Positions 7,048-15,773 of a stretch of DNA of 55,173 nt are shown here, piece by piece. The position numbers were made by a program, and so were the translations under genes. The notes beneath the pieces were generated by a model. It was given only the letters and a program-made list of their open reading frames with translations, searched no databases and was not told where the DNA came from. The first letter of the stretch is position 1. Each line of letters begins with the position of its first letter. Source of the DNA: Clostridium sp. LS (GTDB taxonomy: Bacteria; Bacillota; Clostridia; Clostridiales; Clostridiaceae); the NCBI RefSeq assembly GCF_002760435.1, contig NZ_AUUU01000258.1, positions 1-55,173 of the forward strand, read 5' to 3'.

Positions 7048-9567
7048 TTGGAGAAATATTGTAATAATTCTTGGACTCAGATAGTTGAATTATTAAATAG
7101 TAATATACAAAATGGAATTAGTGAAAATGATTATGAGGAATTAAGCCAAAAATATGGAACAAATAAAATTGATTTACCAACTGGAAATAAGCTTTATAAA
7201 CATATATTTGGTGCTTTAAAGCAAAAATCTGTAATTATATATATAGTAATTGCAATAATACTACTTGTATTCAAATATTTTTTATTTTCTGGGGTAGCTG
7301 CATTTATATTAGTATGTAATTTAATATTAGTTATAAGGCATTCTATAAAAAGAGATAGGGAAATTGGTGCTTTAGAAAGGTTAAATTCGGCTGATACAAT
7401 AGTTATTAGGGATGGAGCACAAAAAGTTGTTAAATCTGAAGAACTAGTAATGGGAGACATAGTTAGGTTTTCTGTTAACTCAATTGTTCCTGCAGATATA
7501 AGAATAATAAGTGCTAATGATTTAAAGGTAGATGAAAAGAGCATTACGGGAGAGGCTTTTTATAAGGAAAAGTTTGAAAGCAGAATAGAAGGAACAATTG
7601 CTTCCCTTACAGATATGAAGAACATATTATTTAAAGGATCGGTAATAAAATCAGGTAGTGGATTAGGAATAGTAATTGCCACTGGGAACTTTACACAATT
7701 GGGAAGAATGCTTGCAATGTTAACATATGCAAGTAATAGAAAGCATAATTTTGGTGCAATGATATCAAGTATTTTAGAAAAGTATTTATTAAAATATTTC
7801 TTAGGAATTGTTGTTATAGGTTCTTATTTCGTATATTCAGGGCAAGATATTCAAAAAAGATATATAGCTACAGCATTATTTGCTTTAGCATGTTTTCCAA
7901 TTGCTGTAATTGCTAAGCTTGTCTTTAGAGCAGTCACTAAAAAGTTCTTAGACGAGAACATTGAAATAATAAATTTTTCTGTATTTAATTTAATTAAAGA
8001 TGTAAATATTTTATTTTTAGATAAAGTGGGCGCAATAAGTAAAAAAGAAATGATTGTAAAGAAGTTATATATTAATAATAATTTAATATCTACAGATGAT
8101 CCTTATATAAAGGAAATAACTTTTGATAGAATAATAGAAATATCATTAATATGTAATAATGCAATATATAGCGCAGATGATAATAATGGAAAAGGTGAAT
8201 TAGATGAACTTGCATTTTTAAACTATGCAGCTAAGAAAAAAGTTTACAAGGCTTCTATAGATGCTAGAAATGCAAAAGTATTAGAAATACCTATGGATTC
8301 TGACAAGAGATTTTCTACAGTTGTAAGTAAGTTCGATAAAAGATATAGAGCTAATACTAGGGGATATGTAGATGCTGTTTTAGAACAATGTACACATATT
8401 ATGATAGAAGGCGTTGAAAGAGAAATAACTGAAGAGTATAAAGCAGGAATAAAAGAAATAGATATGAATTTATCCATTGAAGGATTAATAACTCAAGGAT
8501 TTGCCTATAGAAATTTTAACTATGAACCATCTAGATCTGAAAATATTGAAAGCAATATGGTTTTTGTTGGAATAATGGGATTAGAAAATCCTCTTGAAGA
8601 AAACCTTGAAAATAGCATAAACCGTATCAAAGATAAAGCTATAGTGCCAATATTATTTACAGAAGAAAGTAAATTGAGTGCAATAACAAATGCAAAAGCG
8701 GCAAACATAATAAGAAATAATAATCAAGTTGTAGCAGGAATAGAGTTAGATTCATTAAACCATCAAGAATTAAAAGATTTACTTTCCAGAGTAAGAGTAT
8801 TCTGTAGAGTTAATCCCGAAATTAAGTCAAGAATTGTTTCATTATTTGTAAAAGATGGGCATAAAGTTGTAACTACAGGTGAAACTTTAGGTGACTTGCC
8901 TGCTCTTAACCTATCTAATGTTGGTATTGGAAAAGGTAAAGCATCTTCAATAGTAAAAAAAGTATCAGATGTTTATATTAAAGAAAATTATTTAGATGGA
9001 TTTTTTAAATTAAGATTTTTTTCTAGGGTTTTCGATAAAAATATAGATAGAGCTTTCAAAATATATTTTATGACTGTTTTTACAGAACTTTTAGTATTAA
9101 TGGGAAGCCTTATTATGGGACAACCTGAAAGTTTAGATTTTTGGAATGTTCTTGTTATAAATGGAGTTTTATTCATTCCATTATCACTAATTATTTTATT
9201 AAGAAATGGACGAGATATTAGTAGTAATGAGGTATTTACTCGGGCTTTAATCCTAAGTATAATGACTATGATTTCAATTTATAAAGTTGATGGTAAGGAA
9301 GCAACTTTAATTCCATTAATTATTTTATCTATTGGGACTTTATTATTTACATTATTTAATAGTAATGTTTCTATAAGACGAATGTCTAAAGAATTAATTT
9401 TAGGCTTAGTAGCGTTACTAGTGACTATTATATCAACAGTCAGTATTGTTTTGATTTATAACATACTTCTTAGAGATATAATTATAATTGAATTAGTGAT
9501 ATCTATTATATTTTTAATCATATTTGAAATTTTAGCTAGAAAGTGGCAAAACTCATTAATGAGGTGA
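7048..9567 (+). CDS. Degenerate P-type (P2-like) ATPase, probable pseudoenzyme
   Basis: An 839-residue protein with the full P-type layout: N-terminal cation-ATPase region, actuator domain, phosphorylation/HAD domain and about eight to ten membrane helices. Key motifs are eroded. The phosphorylation loop reads DKVGAISK (Asp325) instead of DKTGTLTK, TGES is TGEA (167-170), the ion-site PEGLP is replaced by PIAVI, and TGDGxNDxPAL is TGETLGDLPAL (Asp616 kept, the first Asp now Glu, Asn now Gly). A lysine in NPEIKSRIV is retained. It may be catalytically dead or altered; substrate is unknown. I prefer TTG 7048 (ggtgggg five bases upstream); ATG 7027 would add seven residues. Overlaps closely with comEC downstream. 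Confidence 0.8.
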   Translation: MEKYCNNSWTQIVELLNSNIQNGISENDYEELSQKYGTNKIDLPTGNKLYKHIFGALKQKSVIIYIVIAIILLVFKYFLFSGVAAFILVCNLILVIRHSIKRDREIGALERLNSADTIVIRDGAQKVVKSEELVMGDIVRFSVNSIVPADIRIISANDLKVDEKSITGEAFYKEKFESRIEGTIASLTDMKNILFKGSVIKSGSGLGIVIATGNFTQLGRMLAMLTYASNRKHNFGAMISSILEKYLLKYFLGIVVIGSYFVYSGQDIQKRYIATALFALACFPIAVIAKLVFRAVTKKFLDENIEIINFSVFNLIKDVNILFLDKVGAISKKEMIVKKLYINNNLISTDDPYIKEITFDRIIEISLICNNAIYSADDNNGKGELDELAFLNYAAKKKVYKASIDARNAKVLEIPMDSDKRFSTVVSKFDKRYRANTRGYVDAVLEQCTHIMIEGVEREITEEYKAGIKEIDMNLSIEGLITQGFAYRNFNYEPSRSENIESNMVFVGIMGLENPLEENLENSINRIKDKAIVPILFTEESKLSAITNAKAANIIRNNNQVVAGIELDSLNHQELKDLLSRVRVFCRVNPEIKSRIVSLFVKDGHKVVTTGETLGDLPALNLSNVGIGKGKASSIVKKVSDVYIKENYLDGFFKLRFFSRVFDKNIDRAFKIYFMTVFTELLVLMGSLIMGQPESLDFWNVLVINGVLFIPLSLIILLRNGRDISSNEVFTRALILSIMTMISIYKVDGKEATLIPLIILSIGTLLFTLFNSNVSIRRMSKELILGLVALLVTIISTVSIVLIYNILLRDIIIIELVISIIFLIIFEILARKWQNSLMR

Positions 9568-9571
9568 GTTG

Positions 9572-11263
9572 ATGTTATCTAAAAAGATAGAAGATGTAGG
9601 TAATCCAATTGTTTATATTTTTTTATCGCTAGCAATAAGTTGTATTTATTATGGAATACAAGAAGATTTTAAGGGGCTTGCTATATTAATTGTAAGCCTC
9701 TATTTTGTTTGCTTGTTCTACTATTGTGGACTCAGTTTTAGCTATCTAATGATTATATTTTTCCTTATGGGAATTTTTATTAATTATTCTTATTATGGAA
9801 TTACAGATAAAGTAAATGGTGAAGTTCGAATAGTTAAAGTAAGTAATTATGGTGTTATTGCTACCTATGAAGGTAAAAATATTACTTTAAAAACTAATAA
9901 TAAAAATTTTTATGTAGGTGACAAATATGAAATAATAGGGAAAGTTAAAAGAATAAAAGATGAATATAACGGGATTGTGGGAGAAGTAGAGCCTCAGGAA
10001 ATTAGTAAAATCAATGGTGATTTTATTACTAGGCTGTATGAGATTAAGAGAAATATATATTCTTCCTTAGAAGAAAATTTGGGGAAAAGAAAGGCTGGAC
10101 TTATAGCATCAGTTGCTTTCGGATATTCTGATTTTTTAGATCCTGAGGATAAGGAAGATATGAAAAATCTCGGGGTTATTCATAGTATAAGTGTATCTGG
10201 ACTTCATGTTGCCATTGTATATGGTTTTTTGCGAATTTTTATGGGAAGCAAATTGGGATTACTATCAACTATTATATATGTTATATTTACGGGTTATAAT
10301 TATTCTAGCATTAGAGCTTTTGTAATGCTTGCATCTGTAGAAGGAGGACATATTTTAAAGAGAAATAATAGTTCTATATCGGCATTATGTTTATCGGCTA
10401 TAATTTTAATAATCTTTCAGCCATATAGCATTTTTAATATTTCTTTTCATTTGTCGTATCTAGCTACTTTAGGAATAGTTATGTTTAATAAGAGATTTAA
10501 TGATGTATTGTATAAAATTACTGCTAAATTAAGGCAGCCTTTGAGTCTAACCCTAAGTGCGCAAGTTTTTACATTGCCTTATTTAATTTTGATATTTAAA
10601 GATTTTTCTGTTAACTTTATTATCGGAAATATGCTATTAGTACCTCTAGTAGATCTTATGGTTATTAGTGGCAATGTATTAGCGTTGACGTATTTCTTTC
10701 CAAAGCTGTTTGACTTTTGCAGCTATTTAAATTTAAATATAATAAAAGTATTTGATTGGATTCTAAATATAATTGAGAATTTTTCACTTCCAATGTTCTA
10801 TGGAAATGAATATGTAGTTTTCTTTTATTTAATACTAATGTTGAGTTTTTATTTAGTGAAGAAAAAACACAAAAAATTTATTTATCTTCCGCTTATAGCT
10901 ATTTTTGTAATAGTAATTCAATTATATAGTCCAATACCCAATATAGTATATTATAAGGAAGGCGCTATATTAGTTAGTTATAAGGGGCAAAGGGTATTAA
11001 TTGCTAATAAAAATCAAATTGATATACAAAGACTATCAAAAGCAACAGCAGCAACGAAATACTATAGAAAAGGTAAGCTGATAGATATCGATGGGATATG
11101 TAACATTAGATTAGAAGATAAGAATTACATTTTAGAAACTTCAAAAGAAAAATATTTATTGAAAGTAGCAAGCTCTAAAAATGTACCCACTGGATATGAT
11201 ATAATAAACCTTGAGAATAGAGTTAATAATAAGATATTTATAGTAAATGGCAATATAATATAA
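9572..11263 (+). CDS. ComEC/Rec2-family membrane protein lacking the nuclease domain
   Basis: A 563-residue protein with an N-terminal membrane part, an OB-fold-like region (about residues 70-140, VNGEVRIVKVSNYGVIATYE) and the ComEC competence core with HSISVSGLHVAIVYG, SSIRAFVMLAS and FNISFHLSYLATLGI. ComEC forms the inner-membrane channel for single-stranded DNA uptake. Full-length ComEC (about 750 residues) ends in a metallo-beta-lactamase domain; here only about 110 residues follow the last helices and no HxHxDH motif is present. Start ATG 9572 follows gaggtgag and lies five bases after the ATPase stop, so the two are coupled. Channel family is clear; a role in DNA uptake is not. Confidence 0.85.
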   Translation: MLSKKIEDVGNPIVYIFLSLAISCIYYGIQEDFKGLAILIVSLYFVCLFYYCGLSFSYLMIIFFLMGIFINYSYYGITDKVNGEVRIVKVSNYGVIATYEGKNITLKTNNKNFYVGDKYEIIGKVKRIKDEYNGIVGEVEPQEISKINGDFITRLYEIKRNIYSSLEENLGKRKAGLIASVAFGYSDFLDPEDKEDMKNLGVIHSISVSGLHVAIVYGFLRIFMGSKLGLLSTIIYVIFTGYNYSSIRAFVMLASVEGGHILKRNNSSISALCLSAIILIIFQPYSIFNISFHLSYLATLGIVMFNKRFNDVLYKITAKLRQPLSLTLSAQVFTLPYLILIFKDFSVNFIIGNMLLVPLVDLMVISGNVLALTYFFPKLFDFCSYLNLNIIKVFDWILNIIENFSLPMFYGNEYVVFFYLILMLSFYLVKKKHKKFIYLPLIAIFVIVIQLYSPIPNIVYYKEGAILVSYKGQRVLIANKNQIDIQRLSKATAATKYYRKGKLIDIDGICNIRLEDKNYILETSKEKYLLKVASSKNVPTGYDIINLENRVNNKIFIVNGNII

Positions 11264-11326
11264 AATTATTAAGAAAAATAATTAATTCTTATAAGCAGTA
11301 ATTTGTTATACGAGAGGAAAATTAAA

Positions 11327-12361
11327 TTGATTAATTACGAAGTTTATGAACAAGAAATTGAAAAAGGTAAAGTACAAAAAGGATATGTATTTTGCGGTTT
11401 GGATGAGGAACTTATTAAGGATGGAATAAATTTAATTGTAAAAAGGGAAATACAAGAAGAATTTAAAGAACTTAATTTGATTAGAATAGATGGAATGAAT
11501 ACTAATTTTAATGATATTATGAATGCTTGTGAGACAATGCCTTTTATGGGAGAAAAGAAAGTGGTAATTGTCTACAGGGCGAACTTTCTACAAGAGAAAA
11601 GCGATTCAACAGGAACTAAAATATATAATGATATTAAGGATTATGTTTTGAATTTGCCATCATACACAATATTAATAATGTATTATTTGTTTAATGACAA
11701 ACGAGATAGGCCAAATAAGAACAAGAAGTTGAATACATTAGGAAAAGCTTTACCAATAGTGTATTGTGATAAACTCAAAAAGGACAAATACCAAAAAAAG
11801 GTTTCTGATATATTTAAGGAGAAGGGTAAGCAAATTGGTAGAGTTGAGTTAACATATTTTTGTGAAAAAGTTCCTAATAATTTTGATATTATAAAAAGAG
11901 AAGCTGATAAATTAGTATCATATTGCCATGGACGGGAAATAAAAAAAGATGATATTGATTTGTTGATTTTAAATTCAAATGAAGATGATATTTTTGATTT
12001 GGTAGAATTAATTGCAATTAAGAAAATTGATAAAGCTATTGATATAATGAAGGAAATTTTATATAAATCAGATCAGCATATGCTTATAATTAGTGCAATT
12101 CAAAAACATTTTTTAAGACTATATGAAATTAAATGTAAATTAGCTATAGGAAAAAAAGTAGAAGATTTTATCTCGGAATACAGGCTGCCTCAATTTGTAT
12201 GCGAAAAATTAATAAGTCAAACCCATAGGTTTACAGAAAAACAATTAGCAGAACTGGTTAAACTTTGTGTAAAAACAGAGACAAAGTTAAAATCTACAGG
12301 AATAGATAAAACTATGGAAATGGAATTTCTTCTTATTAATACACTTACGGTGAAAAAATAA
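11327..12361 (+). CDS. holA: DNA polymerase III subunit delta
   Basis: A 344-residue clamp-loader subunit that opens the beta clamp. The sequence has the HolA pattern: EIEKGKVQKGYVFCGLDEELIKDGI at the N-terminus, MPFMGEKKVVIVYRANFL, a middle AAA-like lid and a C-terminal three-helix region with HMLIISAIQKHFLRLYEIK. The upstream frame reaches TTG 11303, but the site gagagga and the family's N-terminus favour TTG 11327. comEC, holA and rpsT are neighbours in many Firmicutes, which supports the call. It ends just before a hairpin shared with the convergent rpsT. Confidence 0.9.
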   Translation: MINYEVYEQEIEKGKVQKGYVFCGLDEELIKDGINLIVKREIQEEFKELNLIRIDGMNTNFNDIMNACETMPFMGEKKVVIVYRANFLQEKSDSTGTKIYNDIKDYVLNLPSYTILIMYYLFNDKRDRPNKNKKLNTLGKALPIVYCDKLKKDKYQKKVSDIFKEKGKQIGRVELTYFCEKVPNNFDIIKREADKLVSYCHGREIKKDDIDLLILNSNEDDIFDLVELIAIKKIDKAIDIMKEILYKSDQHMLIISAIQKHFLRLYEIKCKLAIGKKVEDFISEYRLPQFVCEKLISQTHRFTEKQLAELVKLCVKTETKLKSTGIDKTMEMEFLLINTLTVKK

Positions 12362-12380
12362 TATATACAGATATAAAAAT

Positions 12381-12406
12381 AACCCATCTAGTTTAGATGG
12401 GTTTTA
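12381..12406. terminator. Bidirectional terminator between holA and rpsT
   Basis: The stem aacccatcta/tagatgggtt (12381-12403) has T-runs on both strands, serving two convergent genes. Confidence 0.85.
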
Positions 12407-12409
12407 AGA

Positions 12410-12673
12410 TTATGCCATAGCGTTTAACTTAGCAGCTAATCTTGATTTCTTTCTAGCAGCTGCATTCTTATGAACAACTCCTTTAGTTGTAGCCATATCT
12501 AATGACTTAACAACTGATGTAAATAAAGCTTTAGCTTCTTCGTTGTTCTTAGCTTCTACAGCAGTTTCAAATTTCTTTATAGTAGTCTTTAAAGCAGACT
12601 TAACCATTCTGTTCTTTAAAGTCTTAGTTTCAGTAACTTTAATTCTCTTCTTTGCTGATTTTATATTTGCCAT
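12410..12673 (-). CDS. rpsT: 30S ribosomal protein S20
   Basis: An 87-residue basic protein beginning MANIKSAKKRIKVTETKTLKNR and containing KGVVHKNAAARKKSRLAAKLN, both diagnostic of S20, a 16S rRNA-binding primary assembly protein. It is the only minus-strand gene in the first 43 kb, convergent with holA and divergent from gpr. On its own strand the Shine-Dalgarno aagggggtg precedes the ATG, and a good promoter lies about 85 bases upstream. Confidence 0.97.
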   Translation of the reverse strand: MANIKSAKKRIKVTETKTLKNRMVKSALKTTIKKFETAVEAKNNEEAKALFTSVVKSLDMATTKGVVHKNAAARKKSRLAAKLNAMA

Positions 12674-12756
12674 TCTTAATTCACCCCCTTAAATTTTTAT
12701 AGGGTCTCTGCAGTTTTTGGGGAAATCTGCGTACGAGTTCATATTCAACAAACCTT

Positions 12757-12785
12757 ATTATAGCATCAGAAGTTATGTAATTCAA
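12757..12785 (-). promoter_or_regulatory. rpsT promoter
   Basis: On the minus strand TTGAAT, 17 bases, TATAAT (plus-strand positions 12780-12785 and 12757-12762). The roughly 75-nt leader that follows contains a small hairpin (gcagattt with aaaactgc), a possible site for S20 autoregulation (inference). Confidence 0.7.
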
Positions 12786-12845
12786 GTATTAAATTCAAAG
12801 AAAAAGGAAAAATAATACTGACTAAATTTAGAATGAGGTGTTGTT

Positions 12846-13829
12846 ATGATAAATGTTAGGACAGATCTAGTACTCGAAGCAAGGGAGCTTTATAAAGAAA
12901 AACACAAGGATGAGGTGGATATAGATGGAATTGAAGTAATCGAGGAAAGTGAAAGTGATATTAAAGTAACTACTGTAAAAGTAAAAAATGAAGGAGGTGC
13001 CAAAAAAATTGGAAAGCCAAAAGGAAACTATATAACTATAGATATACCTGATTTTACACCTTATGATGGAGAAACAATGGATAGAGTTTCTCAGGTTCTG
13101 TCAGAAGTTTTAGAACGATTAATTAAGATTAATGTTGAAAAAAATATATTAATTGTTGGCCTTGGAAATTGGCAAGTGACTCCAGATGCCTTAGGTCCCA
13201 AGGTAGCAGAAAAAATAATGGTTACAAGACATCTGCAGACTGTGATGCCTGAGGCCATCGATGATTCGGTAAGGCCAGTTTGCTCTATAGCTCCGGGGGT
13301 TTTGGGGATAACAGGAATTGAAACTGTGGAAATAATAAAAGGTGTTGTGGAAAAAATTAAACCGGATTTAGTAATATGTATAGATGCTTTAGCAGCAAGG
13401 AGAATCGAAAGAGTAAATACAACAATTCAAATTGGAGACACTGGAATTTCACCAGGTGCTGGAGTTGGAAATAATAGAAAGCAGATAAATGAAGAAACTT
13501 TAGGAGTTAAGGTTATTGCCATAGGAGTTCCAACTGTTGTGGATGCGATTACAATTGCTAATGATACAATAGATTTGGTGTTAGATTCATTAATAAGTAA
13601 TTCATCCAGTGGAAAGGATTTTTATAAAATGTTAAAGTCACTTGATAAAGGTGAAAAGGAAAGACTCATTAAAGAAGTAATGTCATCAAAAAATAGTATA
13701 GATATGATAGTTACACCAAAAGATGTTGACTTAATTATTAATTCATTATCCAAGATAGTGGCTAACGGAATAAATATGGCAGTACAGCCTAATATGGATA
13801 TGGATGAAATTAATAAATTTTTAGGATGA
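12846..13829 (+). CDS. gpr: Germination protease GPR
   Basis: A 327-residue protein of peptidase family A25 (GPR). It is made in the forespore as a zymogen, autoprocessed by removal of a short N-terminal propeptide, and degrades small acid-soluble spore proteins at germination. The N-terminus MINVRTDLVLEARELY resembles the SASP-like processing region, and GLGNWQVTPDALGPKV, CSIAPGVLGITGIET and DALAARRIERVNTTIQIGDTGI are hallmarks of the family. The start follows gaggtgttgtt. A weak SigG-like pair (GTATT, then AATACT) lies about 50 bases upstream. It is followed by spoIIP, as in Bacillus. Confidence 0.96.
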   Translation: MINVRTDLVLEARELYKEKHKDEVDIDGIEVIEESESDIKVTTVKVKNEGGAKKIGKPKGNYITIDIPDFTPYDGETMDRVSQVLSEVLERLIKINVEKNILIVGLGNWQVTPDALGPKVAEKIMVTRHLQTVMPEAIDDSVRPVCSIAPGVLGITGIETVEIIKGVVEKIKPDLVICIDALAARRIERVNTTIQIGDTGISPGAGVGNNRKQINEETLGVKVIAIGVPTVVDAITIANDTIDLVLDSLISNSSSGKDFYKMLKSLDKGEKERLIKEVMSSKNSIDMIVTPKDVDLIINSLSKIVANGINMAVQPNMDMDEINKFLG

Positions 13830-13854
13830 GTAATAACTTTGAACAATATATATA

Positions 13855-13905
13855 AAAGTAAAGCTGTTTTAAAATAGTTATTTATTTTAGAGCAGCTTTT
13901 TTACT
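13855..13905 (+). terminator. Terminator after gpr
   Basis: aaagctgttttaaaa (about 13859-13873) pairs with ttttagagcagctttt, followed by a T-run. It separates gpr from spoIIP, so spoIIP probably has its own promoter or depends on read-through. Confidence 0.8.
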
Positions 13906-14010
13906 ACGATTTAATACTAATGCTTAAACACAATGAAAATTAAATTAGAATAATTATGTAAATTCATTAATATAATATAAGGAGTACAAGGGGGGATTAA
14001 GGTGACATAT

Positions 14011-15072
14011 ATGAGCAGAGGAGGAAAAAAAGGTGACATTAGAAAGAGAATAAAGATAGGACCCAATATTAATATAGGCTTAATAATACTCATTGTATTT
14101 ATAAGTATTCTATTTGTAAGATTGGGCAATGTTTTAAATAATAATAAGGAAAGAGGAGCTTTTGCTTATGTGCAACTTTTAAATTTAGGAATGCCTATTA
14201 TTGAGTCCCAAGTCTATGATGAAGGAACTTACGCTGAAAATAAGATTTCCCTAAAAAATGTGTGCCTTCAAGTCTTAGGGTTAAATAATCTTAGCTACAA
14301 GGGAATAATAGAGAATGAGATTAGTTTATTTAATGCTGGAGAGAATGGCAGTGGAAATAAATCAACTTTTTCATTTAACCCATTTCAAATAAGTGATGAT
14401 AGTATTCAAAAGTTATCAGTTAATAATGATAGTAAAAATACAAAAATTTATGATCCGAGCTTAAAGAAAGAAATTAATAAATCAAAGCCAGAAGTATTAA
14501 TATATCATAGTCATACAACAGAAAACTATAATGCTTCAGAGCCGGATAGTTTAAATGAAGATACTAATGTAGTTGGAGTTGGAGATGTATTAGCCAACGA
14601 ACTTGAAGAAAACTACGGAATTTCAGTAATACATGATAAAACTAATCACTGTATATCATATAATGATAGTTATACAAGATCTGGAGAAACTGTTGATAAG
14701 TATTTAAAACAATATGGGGATTTTAAAATGATAATAGATCTGCATAGGGATTCAGTAGAAGATAAAGCAGCTACAACAACAGAAGTTGATGGTATGAGTG
14801 CATCTAAAATAATGTTTGTTAATGCTGAAAATAGTACACGATATGCTAAAAATAAAGAACTTACAGAGAAAGTATTTAATAAGACAGCTGAATTATTTCC
14901 GACATTACCAATAAAAATTTTAACCTACCACAGAGGAAAAAATGCATTTAATCAGAGTAAGAGCGATGGATGTTTACTTTTTGAAATTGGTTCACACACT
15001 AACACTCCAGAGGAATCAAAGGTTACTGCAGAATGTATGGCTAGAGTAATAGCGGAAATTTTAAATAGATAG
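14011..15072 (+). CDS. spoIIP: Stage II sporulation protein P (engulfment peptidoglycan hydrolase)
   Basis: A 353-residue protein with one N-terminal membrane anchor (IGLIILIVFISILFVRLG, near residues 22-39) and an extracytoplasmic catalytic domain. SpoIIP is an amidase/endopeptidase that works with SpoIID and SpoIIM to thin septal peptidoglycan and drive engulfment. The metal-binding amidase motifs are LIYHSHTTENY, MIIDLHRDSV and the later FEIGSHTNTPEE. ATG 14011 has aaggtga five bases upstream; a GTG at 14002 behind a run of Gs is the alternative. A terminator follows. Confidence 0.93.
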   Translation: MSRGGKKGDIRKRIKIGPNINIGLIILIVFISILFVRLGNVLNNNKERGAFAYVQLLNLGMPIIESQVYDEGTYAENKISLKNVCLQVLGLNNLSYKGIIENEISLFNAGENGSGNKSTFSFNPFQISDDSIQKLSVNNDSKNTKIYDPSLKKEINKSKPEVLIYHSHTTENYNASEPDSLNEDTNVVGVGDVLANELEENYGISVIHDKTNHCISYNDSYTRSGETVDKYLKQYGDFKMIIDLHRDSVEDKAATTTEVDGMSASKIMFVNAENSTRYAKNKELTEKVFNKTAELFPTLPIKILTYHRGKNAFNQSKSDGCLLFEIGSHTNTPEESKVTAECMARVIAEILNR

Positions 15073-15073
15073 G

Positions 15074-15120
15074 CAGAAAGAGAAGGCACCCTGTATAACA
15101 GATTGCTTTCTCTTTTTGTT
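15074..15120 (+). terminator. Terminator after spoIIP
   Basis: aaagagaaggca (about 15078-15089) pairs with tgctttctcttt (about 15104-15115) with one G-T pair, followed by ttgtt. Confidence 0.7.
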
Positions 15121-15296
15121 CTGTCTTCCTATCCAGAAAAGTATAAAATTTTTGAAGATTGAAAAGCTGATAAAATCAGAGAATTAGCCTAAAGAGTGGC
15201 ACAGACACTTTTGTTCTGAGATGTAGTGAATAGTACCTTTTTAAAGTGGGAAGAATACAAATAAAAATTTATAAAACTTGAAGAGGTGTTCATAGA

Positions 15297-15626
15297 TTGA
15301 AGGTAAATTTTAAAGGTTATGTATTAAAAAAAGTTTTGCCAACCCTTTTACTACTAAGTTGTATTTTAGTTGGAGTAATTAAAATTGATATTATAAATAC
15401 GAAGGCATTATCCCCTCTTGGAAATACTAGTGAAAATTATAAACTTGTAAGCGAAGAGTTTGGAGAAGATTTCTCAAATTTTATCAAGGATAATTCATTT
15501 TTAAAAATTTACAAGGAACCTGATAAGGATATATTGGTTAGATTAGGTAATGAAGAATTTAAAATAAGTGGTGAATCAATTTATATAAAAAAGATTCAAG
15601 AAGTACTTGGAAACATAAAATTTTAG
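15297..15626 (+). CDS. Hypothetical small membrane-anchored protein
   Basis: A 109-residue protein I do not recognise. It has a basic N-terminus, one hydrophobic segment (about residues 13-29, VLPTLLLLSCILVGVIKI) and a hydrophilic remainder of about 75 residues. A cysteine in LLSCI is not in a clear lipobox. The TTG start follows agaggtgttcat. It lies between spoIIP and lepA, separated from both. It could be exported or anchored with its C-terminus outside; function unknown. Confidence 0.6.
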   Translation: MKVNFKGYVLKKVLPTLLLLSCILVGVIKIDIINTKALSPLGNTSENYKLVSEEFGEDFSNFIKDNSFLKIYKEPDKDILVRLGNEEFKISGESIYIKKIQEVLGNIKF

Positions 15627-15689
15627 AATTGATAACTATATAAACTTAGATAAGGCTTAAAGTTTTAATAGCCATTTTAAATATATATA

Positions 15690-15698
15690 TGTTATAAT
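15690..15698 (+). promoter_or_regulatory. Extended -10 promoter candidate for lepA
   Basis: TG-T-TATAAT (TATAAT at 15693-15698) lies about 20 bases before the lepA Shine-Dalgarno. There is no convincing -35. Confidence 0.45.
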
Positions 15699-15718
15699 TT
15701 AGCTGATTTAATTATAAC

Positions 15719-15773
15719 GGGGGTGAAAGGACTGTTTTTGCTCAATAAAAACAGTTATGCATATGAAAAGTGA
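15719..15773 (+). promoter_or_regulatory. lepA initiation region: hairpin between Shine-Dalgarno and start, overlapping 11-codon ORF
   Basis: The only Shine-Dalgarno (gggggtgaaagg, 15719-15730) is 27 bases from the lepA ATG at 15757, too far for normal initiation. A perfect 9-bp hairpin (actgttttt 15731-15739 with aaaaacagt 15747-15755) fills that gap, and folding it would bring the site and start together. The same Shine-Dalgarno is also spaced for a TTG at 15738 that opens an out-of-frame 11-codon frame (MLNKNSYAYEK) ending at TGA 15771-15773, past the lepA start. Coupling or hairpin bridging are both possible. Confidence 0.55.

Noticed and set aside
15121..15296. Similarity of aaagtggga words here to the palindrome at 2-124
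   Set aside because: Only about ten bases match and no inverted arms are present, so it is not counted as a repeat copy.
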